Assembly (NCBI GenBank): GCA_027924645.1
Contig: BSBN01001150.1
Coordinates: 2,542,001-2,606,000 of the forward strand
Length of the DNA stretch: 64,000 nt
Reading direction: 5' to 3'
DNA from: Cunninghamia lanceolata
Lineage: Eukaryota; Streptophyta; Pinopsida; Cupressales; Cupressaceae
Shown here: positions 10,240 through 23,059 of the stretch, in pieces
Layout of the letters: every line of letters begins with the position of its first letter
Numbering within the stretch: the first letter of the stretch is position 1
Notes under the pieces: generated by a model
Database searches by the model: none
Told to the model about the DNA's origin: nothing
The model's input: the letters and a program-made list of their open reading frames with translations, nothing else
Translations under genes and position numbers: made by a program

Positions 10240-12109
10240 TCACATTATTATTTAAATGTTTAAATGATCTTTTTGCAAGATAATCTAGGTTAGGCACCCA
10301 AGAGCCACAAAATTTGAGCATTAAGCCCAAATTCCTAAAAACAATGAGTTCACTAGATCCATCACAAAGGCATTATCAACCCGGAATTTATCATCACACA
10401 AGCAACATAGGACCCCTGAACAACAAACCCCAATGGTTGGTGAGGAATCGACAAACCAATTTTAAGACAGACAAGCCCCAAAACATAAATCATCTTAAAA
10501 CTACTTGCGTAAGGAACAACAGACCTGTAATGATAACCAAGGCATATATTATTTTCAACTATATACATTCCGCTATAACTACCAACATGAGAACCAACAA
10601 AATAACAACATCCAGGACAGAATCCAGAACTAGACAGAACCCAATCCAAAAAGACCCAACAACACCTCAAAAAGATAGACAGCAAAATATTATATACTGG
10701 AGTAGGAAGCAAATTACCATGACATCCATCCCAAATACTAGTTACGAGTAACTTTAAACAAAGTAAGCTTTGGGAGAACAAGGCTAGCAAGGCGAATTAC
10801 CTCACCATCGCTGAACCCCCACAAGCATTCAAACGTTTCTAACATTCATCCGACTTAGGAGGTGGAGCAACCTAGACTAAGTCCTCTTAATCCTCATCAT
10901 CACAACAATCAAGAAAAATAGGAATAACATCTGTGGGCAGGGATACCTTAAGACCCTTGGCAATTTCCTCAATAGCCAACAGCATATGCACCTATCACTG
11001 CTTGATAGCATGAAGATGGTCCAGGGTATAGTTGAAATAAACCTCTCAACATAGAACATCTTCAATATCGTTGTGAAGAAGGTATGAGCCAGTTGTCATT
11101 AACAGCATGGATGCACAACTTAAAGACTGGCATATCAAATGTGTTCCTTCTACCCTTGGTGTGACCAAGATCCAACAATAGGTTGGTCATGGCCGCGTGA
11201 AACCCCACACATGCTTCCCCATTCAACCTCTTTCGCCAGCTCCCAAATTCTCAACTTCGGATTTTTTATTTCCTACTCGAGAAAGGTGACAAAGTTGTTG
11301 AGCATTGCCTCACCAAAGACCCTAGGCTATTTTGCCTTTTTGCCTTCCCCAAACCAACCAACCCCTTACCCTTCTCCATAGCAAAAGACTCAAGAATGCG
11401 TTGCTTGGCACACTATTGCTCCAAAGGAGGATGCCATTAATTCGGACGGATAGAACAAAATACCTCAACCAAATACAAAGACAACAACCATACCATCAAC
11501 CAAAGCCATAAACCACACACAAAGACCGCCACCACCTCAAGAAATGAAGTATGGGCATTCATATTGCAATTACTAACGGTCCCGTGCCATACTTAGTAAT
11601 GATTATCTTCCTAATCGCAATCTCCATCCATAACCCTTCTCTCTCCATTATCAAGTAATGTTTAAATGATTTTATGAACATAAAATATATTCTACTATAA
11701 ATTAAAATTAAAATTTATAACCAAAAATTATAACCTTGAATATTAAAAAGTCTACCATATAAGTTTCCTCGAATGATAAATACTACATAATGATTAATCT
11801 TTAAATGTTTTTAGGATGTTATAAAAGTCTGAAATATAAAAAGTGTCTACCATATAAGTTTCCTCAAACGATAAATACCACAAGGATTAATACTTTGAGG
11901 TGTGCTTTTGTGAAAAATGATCAGACAACCACTCACAACAGCAAGCAATTATTTTGGCAAACAAATTGATCAACCAAAACGGCATCTCTATATTTAGAGT
12001 TCTGTGTGTGAACTCTGCAAAGTCTGTACAATCCACCAAAATAGCACCTATTTCTTTCATCGACTCCTCTTCGTCTTCAATCATCTGCAGCAATTGTTTT
12101 CATAAAAAA

Positions 12110-12343
12110 AAATTGTTTTAATGGTGACTATGTAAGGGACATTAGGACATCCCCGAGACAGCTTGGCGCTCCCCTGGCATACCCAAATGGGGGACGTGCA
12201 AAGGGGACATTCCCAAGATGTCCTCATTTTTTTAAAATTTTTGGAAGGGGCGGACGTTATGTCCCCATCTCCGAGGTGTCCCCCTTTAAGGAAACCCCCG
12301 AAAAACAAGGGGGACCCATTCCCAAGGAACACTGGAATTGAGG
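12110..12343. repeat. GGGGAC/GTCCCC-rich repeat block
   Basis: Short direct and inverted words such as gggacattaggacatccccg, gggggacg and ccccatctccgagg recur densely. The block resembles 36600-36725, including the shared cccaaggaaca, and forms the right end of the insertion in hAT copy 1. It may be a subterminal region of a DNA transposon. Confidence 0.6.
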
Positions 12344-13382
12344 GTGTCCATTTCAAATGGACAGAAAGATTGTAAAATTAGGGCCCTAATTAATGTCATT
12401 GTCATATGCCTTCAACGAGCAATGTTTTTGAAGTTTGTTAATTGTGAGGAGCATGTGAAGAATGCAGACTTCATTGCCAACCCATTGAGACAATGGGGAC
12501 TCAAAATGTGATCTAAGTAATAACGAACAATGCTAAAAATTGCAAAGTCGAGTGATTGATCGAGGTGAAATATGGACACATTTTTTGGACGCTGTTTGTT
12601 GTTCAGTCACTCAACTTGATAATTTAGAGGCTTGGCACATTTAGGTTGACAACATTTAGATGTATGTGACAAATCATTCACACATTCAGCAGCCTTTAGA
12701 GTTTAGGAAGACAATCTAATATGGAAGAGGAACCAAGAGGTTGAAGCACTAGTCCTAAACAATAATTAGTAAGCTAATGTTAAGTACATATTGAATTTCA
12801 GTGAATCCATCATGAGTATGATCAAATTCACTGATATGGATCATCAAGCATAATAGCAAGTAAGGAACAACATTTTTCAAGTGGATAAAAAGAATAATGA
12901 TTGGACAGTGGAATAAGATGACCACTCCATTGCATCTCCTAGCATTTGCTTTGATCCCTAAGTATTATAGCACAAAGATACTTTCTTTGCCAAAGAGGGT
13001 GCCTCCATAAAAATGTTGAAGTTAGTCATGTGTACAAGGCAATCTAAATAGACTCTTCCTTGATCTAGATGTAGAGGACATAGTTGTGGGTGAGTTTGAA
13101 AACTTTATAGCTTCAACATGTCACATTACAGTCTTAGTGTTCTTCAAGGCATGTATACAAGAACACTTATACATGGAGGTCCCTCCATGACGAAGTGTTT
13201 ATTTACCTGCAACCTCTTGTCATCAAAGTTCTATCACAAGTGTGTATTTTTATTTTATTGTTCTCTTACGTTTCTTTGGCAACTATCATTTTAAATATTG
13301 TGTTGCCTGTCTCAAAATCCCAATAGGTTGAGCTCCTCTTCAACTAAGCAGAACTAAAGTACATAATCCTTTATCCAACAAA
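12344..13382 (+). pseudogene. hAT transposase relic, C-terminal part (copy 1)
   Basis: Nucleotide alignment by eye to 34400-35890 is continuous over several landmarks. These are the 'gttaattgtgaggagc' stretch (12438), 'aacaatgctaaaaattg' (12527), the CCxxH-type 'gtttgttgttcagtcactc' (12593), 'ccattgcatctcctagcatt' (12929) and 'caacctcttgtcatcaaagt' (13210). A GT..AG intron at 13240-13326 sits at the same codon as intron 2 of the 33.7-kb copy. Exon 3 sequence continues to about 13382. Many stops; no product expected. Confidence 0.8.
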
Positions 13383-13918
13383 ACCGATTGATGATATTGA
13401 TGCTCTAGATAAAAAGCAATATGATGTTTTTCCACATCCAATTGCACTAATAAAAACCATTTTAAATAATATTTAAACATTTGACATTGACTTATCAATC
13501 CAGTTGTGTTATGTACTTAATTTTGTATATTTTCTGCAAATTAAATTTTATATATATAGCCATACTGAACCTAGGTTTATAAAAAAAATCAGCAAACCAC
13601 CAAACACAAACACTGAACCAGCGACCTAGAAAACAACCAAAAGCGAATTACTTAAATTGTTACAAGGTGCCCTAATAAACCCTATTTTGGGGAATGAGTT
13701 GTATAGATGATGGCTATACCACATTTCTAACAGCATGTATAATTGATGATGTTATTTGCTTCAAACCTTATCTAAAGAAAAATCTACAAGAGACTAACAG
13801 TTTTTGTAAATAACAAGAAAACGCTTCTATGGAATGTACAAGAATACTACCAAGGCAAATGTATAAACAATTAAAATATAATGCTTTAAGAAATGTTTTT
13901 AGGATTAAGAATGAAAAC

Positions 13919-13959
13919 CTGCTTGAACTGTACATCTTCAACCTCTTCTTGGCTCAACT
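13919..13959 (-). CDS. Host gene exon E (SCD2-like coiled-coil protein)
   Basis: A 41-nt exon flanked by acceptor ..tatatgcag and donor gttttc. Joined to exon D (G|AG) it reads ELSQEEVEDVQFKQ and ends on a complete codon. In SCD2 relatives this segment is followed by a tryptophan-rich end (AWLTYFWRR-like, from memory). That next exon is not found below 13919 and is probably outside the window. The exon alone is short, but its phase fits the preceding exons. Confidence 0.7.
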
Positions 13960-14128
13960 CTGCATATATGGACACTTGTTTTCTTAGTTAGCCTAGAGAT
14001 ACAAAAGCTTTATAACTGTTCTTATTTTCAAAAAATCAAATTATATACAAACAGAGTAACATCTACATAATTTATCTCAAGATCAATTGCATGTAGCCAT
14101 TATGCTCAAATTTGTATGACTATTTTAC

Positions 14129-14173
14129 CAAATGCTTCCACAAGCTTTGGACTATCGACTGGATTTTTCAAGT
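14129..14173 (-). CDS. Host gene exon D (SCD2-like)
   Basis: A 45-nt exon with acceptor ..gaatatgcag and donor gtaaaa. In phase with exon C (G|AC) it reads DLKNPVDSPKLVEAF and leaves one base (G) completing the first codon of exon E. Only 169 bp of intron separate D from E. Small conserved exons are usual for the 3' half of this gene family. Confidence 0.7.
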
Positions 14174-16830
14174 CTGCATATTCAACATAAGAGAAATATA
14201 TGATCAGCCACAAGTAGAAATATAAGAAGAGATTTAATGTATTATTAAACCAATCCAAAAAGCAGTTCATGTGGAAATATACAAAAGTTTGCGCTGCTCC
14301 TAAACTTTGACAACTTAAGTGGGAAATTGAATTACTAATAGAATGATTGTTTTAGCTTCATATTATGCCAAGAGAGAAATGCACACACAACTTTTGAAAC
14401 CTGTATGATCCCAAACAAAGTCAAAATAGCTCTACACGACAACTATTTGAAATGTACAAGATTATTAGATCTAACATTTTTACTCCTCTCCTAGGGCACA
14501 CATTATGTTGTCTTTAGCTGGCCACTATATATCTACATATGAAATAATGATTAGAAATATCATACAGCTTCAGGTTAATACAAAAATGTTTTCAAAGAAG
14601 CAAATTTCCATACTAATGCAGCTGTTATGTACTTTGCAAATAAAAACAATTTTAGATATAGAGAGAGAAGGAAAGTGCTCCCCTTCCAAAATGTGCTCAC
14701 ATCAGCTGGTCAAAAGCAGCTTTTCCTGATGCTCAGAATTATCCATAAAGATCAAAGATATAAATACTAAAAGTAAGTGGGTGGAAACAAAACCTTCTGT
14801 AGAAAGCATAAATACACCCTCAACCTCAATATTTACAAAAATTGTTGCCTGAGACTTGTTTGTCCATAATACTCCAGAACAAATAAAGTAACAATGATAT
14901 TAGATAGAGCCAGTATACATCCTTCCAAAAAGATTTCAGATGGTGGAAGTTAAAACAAATTTCCAGTAATATGATATTGTCAATGTTCAAACAAGAAGAC
15001 CCATTAATCACATAATAAATGAGAGCAATTACTTACCTATCAAAACAGAAAAATATTGGCAAAAATTAAGAAGGGACGTAGAACAAGTTAAAAAAGCATC
15101 ACCGTGAAATCATCACTGGATAGTTAACCACCATAAGTATTTTAAACTAATCAATGATTTTGAAATCGTTTTGGAAACAGTATACAAGGTATCTTCAATA
15201 GCCTTATTGATATTCCACTATAAGCTACAAAAGCACAAAGGAAAAACCCCAACCATAATTTCAATGAGTGCCAAAGCTCATCTAATCGAATAAGACTACA
15301 TCAATAAAGCTCATCTCCCACCAATTGATTTTATACAAATCACGTAGAGATCTCACAGAAAATTTCATGTGTTCATGTGTCTGGCATGCTTAGCAACAAT
15401 TTATAGTTATATTAAACCAAGATGTAATATTACTTCAAAGATACAATTTGGCAGATGGAGTAATCAATTTATGAGGTGGACCCAAATAGTTATGTTCAGG
15501 AATCAGCATAGTTGAACAACACACCATCATATCAACTCAAATGCATTGTGTATGAGAATTAAGAGCACTTAAAAGAGAAAAAAATAGGACATGGTACATT
15601 CTCTAAATCAGAAAATATAAGATGAATGTCTTAAATTGCAATACCAATGGCAACATAGGAGAGATTTGCAAAACCTGTTCTATAATGAAATATGCTGAAA
15701 ATCACTGAAGTGCAACGAACATATAATGAAAAATTATTCAAAACTGAACCATATAATAATGAGTTATAGTTTATGTTGACATTCTAGCATGTTGAATTAC
15801 TTATTTAGTAGCCAGTTTCTAACTTAAGGCATTAATTTATAAAGTGAAAAAGAAGCAGCTTATTCAGCACAGCTGATAGACTATAAAAAATGGAAAGTAA
15901 TATCTACAATTGTGAAGTAATTTTTGGATTTAACAGCATTAGAGTTTTTGTTCGTACATTTTGAGTCCATTAATGGATTCTTCATCAGGGAGAAGCAGCC
16001 TGTGCTTGGTGAGGTATAGAGGAAATTATTAATCTTAAACATGTGAAAGATTGCTCAATGGGGAAGAGGTCAGCCATTAACAAGGAATTAGATAAATAAT
16101 TAATAAGGCAACAAACCTTTATTTGTCAATCACCACCATAAATAAATATAGTGGATTAACAACTAAAACCTAAGGAGAGTAACAAACTAATTAATTCAAT
16201 TAATTAATTAAGCAGCTCAATACCCTGAAAAGGACCAAAAGGAAACAAGGCCCTGGGGACAAGATGAGGAAGAGGATGCTTAGTGTCTGCTTAAACTATG
16301 CAACAAAACCTTACACGTTTGACTCAACCTCCAGCCATCATCTCTAATTAAGTTGTTAGCATTTTGATGTTATTTATGCAGATAAAATGTTTTTTTCAGG
16401 TCATCATGTTCTTCCGTGGCCGACATATTGGCCCCTCCACATTCTAAGTCTGCACACTGTTCTTCAATTCTAGACTTAAGAGAACACATTTTCATAGATT
16501 TCAACTAAGGGGGTCTTTGGAGTTCCTCAATTTGTTTCTGAGGGATGTTAATGCCTTTTTCCCATAACATCCAAGCTATTTTGTTGGAAATACCTTGTAC
16601 CTAAAGAAGGAAAAATAGGAAAGCCATTATAATTTGTTGGCCAGTTTGCCTAACATCTTTTACTCTGTGACCTGCATTTACAATGTTCTTTGAATCTTTG
16701 ATGAATTGGTAATTGGATTTATAGACTATATGCATATAACTGCTGAAAATAATCAGAAACAACTTTAAAACTTCAAGAAACCAACCAGAAAACCATTAGA
16801 AATATGAAGCAGTAGCAATCACTGACCTAC
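14174..16830 (-). other. Intron C-D of the host gene (2,657 bp)
   Basis: GT (minus strand gtaggt at the 16830 end) to AG (at 14174). AT-rich with no recognised transposon coding sequence; a TTAATTAATTAA run lies near 16195. Scattered short reading frames look random. Confidence 0.65.
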
Positions 16831-16906
16831 CTGGGAATGCCTGGCCCACTCGGGCAAGGTTTGGCTGTCGATGCAAGGCCATTGCAAGTACAACAGCATC
16901 ATCAAC
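16831..16906 (-). CDS. Host gene exon C (SCD2-like)
   Basis: A 76-nt exon with acceptor ..gtgttgcag and donor gtaggt. It reads VDDAVVLAMALHRQPNLARV then GQAFP and leaves a phase-1 G. In SCD2-type proteins the line 'ELASLK VEDAV.LALA..RR' spans exactly this junction, so exon B (ending ELASLK) joins directly to this exon. The joining intron is 20,208 bp long. Confidence 0.75.
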
Positions 16907-18138
16907 CTGCAACACAAACAAAGATCAAGAATGGTACATGATTACAAACTTTATCAACTATAACTTTATGAATGACAAAGAAGTTAAACATGTTGAAAAC
17001 ACACTTAAACATAGCAGTGTAATAGATGTTAAAGGCATATATTCAGCATTATCAAATGTCAATTAGCCCGACTATTAGAAAGATCAAACTTCCCCTGTAT
17101 AGATTCATTATCCCTGGCGTCTATTCTTAATAACCATACAACCAAGTATCCCAACAAGTGGATAGATTACAGAGCACGCACAACCTAGCATGCAGACTTT
17201 TCAAGTTTCCCTTGCCTTTCATCCTACACATCCAAGGCTATTATAGAAAATTTATGTGAATTTTTGGCTAAATAGAATTGCTTGTTACATCCTTAGTTTG
17301 TAGAATAACAAGTTAAAGAAACTCCTCCTGATCATTATATAATCTGCCATGTAGTAAGAGTCATAGATAAAGGTTTGCATAGTGAAGAAAAAGGCCAAAT
17401 TATACCAAATTCTACAGAAGTGTACTAAAATAATAAGATAATGTTTAAAACTTTAAAGTTTAAACAAACATAAGGTTATGAAGGGGACCCAACTAAGAAG
17501 ACAATTCAACAAAAATTTGCTGAACAATGAAGTATGGTGTCAATTAAGTAAATTGACTCATCATATCTCCCAACAGAGTTCACTGGTAGTCAATTTACCT
17601 CAGCCAAATAGGAATTTCTGAAATTTATAAGTCTGTCAAACTCTAGCTACAACAGGTCAATGCCCAGTCAAGCCTTTAAAATCCCAATCCCAATCAAGCA
17701 TATCTATATATAGGTCAATGTAGCAGATTTCATGAGCAAACAGACTACAGAAATTAAATTCTAGCAATTATATTCTTTCTTCAGTCAAATTGGTAAAACA
17801 TGTCACACAGAGTCTAACACTGTCAAAAAGGCCACCGCCTGAAATTCAAATTGACTTGTCAACGATGGTCAACAATGCAACAAATCCTACTCACTCTCAA
17901 TTATGTCCAACCCTTTTCCCCTTCATTTTTTGTAGGAGACCTGGAAATTAAATCAAATTATTGAAACTTAAGTCATTATTTGTTGAAATATTTGAAACAA
18001 GGGTAATGCCTTGTAGGTCAGCTTAGTCATTTATAGTCAAACAATAAAAATTAAGAAGGTAGGACAGAACTTTGCAATTTTGACTTAAATTGACTATAAT
18101 TCATATTATTTGTTAATATAGTTAAAAAAATTGTTAAT

Positions 18139-18237
18139 GTCATTTAATAATTAATTATTATCTTATTGAAGTTTGAATGATGTCATTTAATAATTAATTA
18201 TTATCTTATTGAAGTTTGAATGATGTCATTTAATAAT
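18139..18237. repeat. 43-bp tandem repeat, 2.3 copies
   Basis: The unit beginning gtcatttaataattaatt repeats at 18139, 18182 and 18225 (partial) with almost no difference, so the duplication is recent. Confidence 0.95.
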
Positions 18238-21200
18238 CTTCTTCTGTCTGTTAAGTTGTACGTTCTCCCTGGTTTCTATCTTAAGGCTATATTCCATTTC
18301 TACAAAGATGTAATGGAGGACTCCAGTGAACATGCATGTTCTAAGTCGTAACAACTCCCACTTGAAAAGTCTCATCATCCTAGTTGAATCCAGGTTCTCT
18401 AGCAAGTGCCAAGATGAAGATCTATCAAATTCCGACAGGGAGGAAATGATGATATTTGCACTTGTAAATACTTCTATATCTGTAATTAGCTTTCCCTTCC
18501 ACATGGCCCAGTTCACAGGGGCTTTTTCTGACTAACTGTAAGATAAAACAAAAACGGTGTATTTTGCTTTTTGCATGTGCTTCATCTAGTCCAGCTGGTG
18601 CACACCCTCATAATTTGTGGTGCCGTATCTCATTTGTTTCTCATAGTTTATGTTGTGCACTGCAAGAGCTGTATTTTAGTTCATATCGAAGAGGGTTCAA
18701 TCTTGAATATTTTTCTCCTCCTCTGTTGGTAGCATTCATTATCAGATCTGGGTTCTTACTGAGAACATTCTGTTTATTTCCTGTGTAATATCCCTGAGAT
18801 TTTTAGAGATGTAACCCTGTCCTCTATTTAAGCTTCCATAGCAGTTATTCGACACAAAATTATTAACAGAAATTGACAATCACAGTAACCAAATCAAGAT
18901 CATCACCATAGATTCAAGTTTTCAACACAATCTGAAGTTCAATGCCTGGTATGAGTTCCAGCACAACTAGCTGGTTACAGTATTATGATTTCAGAGATAA
19001 ATCTTACATGTACTGACCAAGACTGAGGTTGTGGGATTGATAATTTTAGTTGATGATCCTTGCTGGCCGAGGATGGTCCTGTGCACTGAATAACACCTTA
19101 TCACTAGATGTCTGCTGGATACCAGATCAGTAGTGAGGTAATATCTTAAGGTCCACCGCAGAAGTGTGTACTGTTATATATGAACTGCGAATATAATGAC
19201 GCTGGGTGTCGAAGACACTTAAACCGCTTTCTTCCCAAATCGTGCTAACTGTGTGCTGGTCCCGTGTCTGAGTATGGATCCACCTCACGCCACCTTCTTT
19301 GGATGAAAGACGCCTCCTCCTGTGTGATGGGTACTCTGGATGCTGCTTATGTGAATCCGCCTTGGCTGCAGTGAGAAATCTTGTAGATTTAGTTTCAGCG
19401 GGTGGCGCAGTCCTACAGGGTCGAGATTTTCAAGTATTTGCTTCCCTAAATCTGATGATTTATTCTTCACAATTCCTGAAATACAATAACTCGATTAAAA
19501 CCGATGCAAACTCCTGAAATGAAAATCTGCTCATAAGAACAGTCAGGGTTTTCATCCTACCTGTTTAGTCTCTTGGGGTTTTCGTCCCAGGAGATGAAGC
19601 GTATTCGAAAATTCGAAAACTCAGTAATTGTAAAAGCAATCAGATGATCAAAATGCTTCCAAATGACTTGCATAAATACCGGTTTGAAATAGGAACCATG
19701 GTCCTAAAATTGGCACCAACCTGAGGACATTCAAATTTTAATTAATACTACTTATATTCTTATTCATTAATATATACATATTATATATTTATTAGTGTTA
19801 ATAAACACTTTTATTTATTATAATAATAATATTGTTTATGATTGTCGAAGGGGACATGACATCCTGACAAACATTTGCAGAGATTTTCTGATCTACAAGT
19901 TCCAAATCTGCACCCCAGGATTTCTGGTTTTACAGATTACATTATTGGGAGAAATTGCAGAGAAGATGAAACAATTTTGTAGGCATCATCATGCACTCAC
20001 TCCCACTCCAGTACAGATCAAGCTCTAAATGTAATCTTCCCTGCTCAAATCATCTCAGCTACAGCCATTGTGAATTTTTCCTGTTTCAAACCTCAATTTT
20101 TATTTGTCTTGCTTTCTATTCGCTCATCCTCCTCAATTTTGATCTAGACCTGCACAAATATTCATTTCTAAAAGTAAGTCATTGTCAACCAAACAGGTAG
20201 GCATAGGAAATGGGGACGAAGACAACGAAGCCATTTCAAATCAGGTTACAGGACTAAAGAATAAGATACATCTGTATATATATAAATATAGCCACAAGGT
20301 GATGCAAGTAGAGGGAAGGGGTCCTCCTCTCTACACTAGAGATTTCTAGTGACCATGGTGATAGTTCGGACTCAAGAGAGAAAATATAAGGTTTTACATT
20401 GTCTTTAAGTTTTCTGGATTCAACAATATCTGTAAATTATTTGGACAATAATTTACAAATGAAGTTGATTCCAGAAACCTTAGAAAATATAGCACACTCA
20501 GACTAGACAACTTAAGAGCCAAGGTTTTATATATTCATGTAAATTAGAATGTTCCTTAGGATATTCTCTCTCTCTTGCTTTTCACAGTTGGAGCATACTA
20601 TAACTATTTTACTTATTCTTAAGATAGTTGCAAGTGGGAGAAGGGGCAGCGGCAGGGGCAGGAGCATAAGGAGGCACAAAGGAAGCTATCAAATCTTTTA
20701 AGTAAATGAATGACCAAATACAGGAGAATATAGCTAACAAGTGGAACAGCAAGAGATGACACTAAGATCTTCAGCCCAGGAAATGGAGGGAAGGCCAATG
20801 AAAGAGAAAAGACCAATGCCAAGGAGACAGAGTATACTTCTGAGAACACGGATCCGTAGAGAATCTAGAGATTGAAAGACAAAAATCATTAAGACATTAA
20901 CACATGGATAAGATGCGAATGGGACAAGCAATCCACATGACCTAGGAAGTAGAAGCAAGATTTGGAACTAGGTATCAATACTTTGGATCAGATTCATCAG
21001 GTGGATCTACTGTCTAAACATTCCCTAATCAGAAAAGTAATGTGTGTTTGGCCTTCAGCTGATGCCCTAAGTTTGTGGATTCAGAACCAGTGGAAGTCAA
21101 CTGGGGGAATAAGTTCGCTGGCCAAAGGGTTTTTCTATGGTCTACTGAGAATCATAGAAGATGAAAGATCAGATCTTTAAAGGGATCACATGGTTCTTCA

Positions 21201-21432
21201 AACATGTAGAAATTTACACCAGACCATGGACATCTAGCTTTATTCCCTCTAAGAAGCTGACTGGAAACACCCAGATATGTGTAGAAATTTACAGGCTCCC
21301 AGCGAGTTCAGCCAACCTAAATTTCTAAAGGTAATTTCAAAATAGACAAAAAAAAGAGCTAAAATCCCTCTACAATGAGCAATTCTTCACTTAATGCACA
21401 GGTAATATAGTCAAACGCATTGCTGATGACAT

Positions 21433-21807
21433 TGTTAGAATATGTAAAACCAATCTTCTCAAGTCCCATCAAGTTACTGATTCTTGTGGTACTCCTTTGG
21501 GATTTGTTCTAATTTGTGTCCTGCGTGCCTTGTCTGTGGAGCCAACATGTGTTAACAAGTATGCTTGTATTAAGTGGCCTACATGTGTAAGGTATATTTT
21601 ATTATTTCAATAGGGTTATAGCCATTATTGAGTAGGCCTATCCTTACGCCACGTGCATAAATGATGTATAAACAGAGATAATGCCTCTCACCATTTCATC
21701 CAGTTTATTCTAATTCCACTTTGTGTACTTCTCTTTGATGTCTTTTGATACCTCTACATATTGGTGTTCTCTCTGTGTTTTTGGAAAATTTATTTCTATT
21801 CAATATG
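21433..21807 (+). mobile_element. Candidate copia-type solo LTR
   Basis: Starts TGTTAGAATATG, has a TATA-like tgtataaacagag at 21664 and is flanked by gacat at 21428-21432 and 21808-21812. The right end lacks the expected CA, so the boundary is uncertain; another possible end is the CAACA near 21850. No internal domain follows. Confidence 0.4.
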
Positions 21808-22279
21808 GACATGTTTGTATAATCTGACAGAGATCACCTCAGCAACAACAGCTGAATTATCAATCTAATTCACAGCTAATCTAAGTGAAGCCAGATGGAG
21901 ATAGGATAACTCAGGGGCCCTACTGGAAGAGGATATCTTCCCAATTGATCATAAATTGAATGAGGTACTGAATACTTTTATGTTTTAAGTAAAGGTTTGC
22001 AGGGCCCCAACACTATAGCTCAAGCAAGAAAAAAGGAGAGCTCCAGATGTAGAATGCAAAATGAGAGTAAGAAAACACAAAGACAATAAGACTGCAAAAG
22101 CAGGCCTGTGAAAAAATTGGCATGATTGATCAATAACAACTAACTGGTGTTATAATGTGGTTCAATGGAAGAAACCCTAGAAGAGTTAAATAAGTTTTTC
22201 CTATCAGAATGTTAAAAGTTCTAAAGCCCAAAACAAATAGTGACTATCAATAATCCAAATTGAATCCTGAAAATCTGAA

Positions 22280-22420
22280 ATCATCATAAATTAGTTGACC
22301 AAGACTATCAAATACACTTCATAGTTCATGAGACTAACGAACAGTTTCCTGAAAATCATCATAAATTAGTTGACCAAGATTATCAAACACACTTCATAGT
22401 TCATGAGACTAATGAACAGT
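22280..22420. repeat. 75-bp tandem duplication
   Basis: The unit starting atcatcataaattagttg recurs at 22355 with four or five substitutions and ends just before 22420. Confidence 0.9.
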
Positions 22421-23059
22421 TCAAGACATGCTTTTAACCTCATACGACAGAAATAAACAAGGTAGAGATGCGGAGTCAGAAGTATCACAAGGAAGTTCAA
22501 TCGACGTTTCTTCCATCTATTCATGTTGGAGGCATCAGAATCCTTTATACAATTCATTTGCTCATACTTCAGCATAAATGTTGTTGGAAACAAGGTGGAT
22601 AACTGAGAGGGGGGGGTGAATCAGTTATCTCAAAATTTCCTTAACTTTCTTTTCTTTTTGTATCTTAACAATCAAAGTTGCATCAAAAAATGAAAGCATA
22701 TGTAATTATAAGGACAGAAATAAAATCAACAAACATAACACAAGGATTTTCACGTGGAAACCCTGTTAAGGGAAAAACCACGGGGTGACTAACCCAAGAT
22801 TGTATTCTCTGTTAAAAGAATAAAGGAGTACAAATGGGACTTGCCAATTAGGGCTCACTGCCCGAGCACACTGCTCACAAGAGGCCCACTGCCTACAAGA
22901 GACTCACTGTCTACAGAACTTACAAAAGGTAATCAAGTGTTTGAACTGATGAATGAATGGATGAAGAATTTTAATAACGTCCACGAGGCCGCAGCAACCT
23001 ATGGGACCCAGCCGTCGCACACAACCCCGTCAAACGGAACAACGGCCACAAAATGTCCT

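Larger units (their letters stand above)
9121..12343. mobile_element. 3.2-kb insertion that splits hAT copy 1
   Basis: hAT sequence stops at 9120 (..aatgtgtc) and resumes at 12341-12348 (agggtgtc). The intact copy at 34.4 kb has one gtgtc at this point, so gtgtc flanks the insert as a 5-bp duplication (or 8 bp with two mismatches). Both ends are rich in GGGGAC-like words. No TG/CA LTR ends and no clear inverted repeats are visible, so its class is open. Inside are a microsatellite, a SINE and non-coding sequence. 10800-11400 has weak, stop-broken coding character on the minus strand that I do not recognise. Confidence 0.6.

Noticed and set aside
10314..10790. Two overlapping frames of about 145 codons on opposite strands
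   Set aside because: Low-complexity Thr/Asn/Gln-rich composition on one side and its antisense on the other; no domain.
18226..18788. Possible host exons around 18.2-18.8 kb
   Set aside because: No consistent splice borders, and the SCD2-like peptide is already continuous across this intron.
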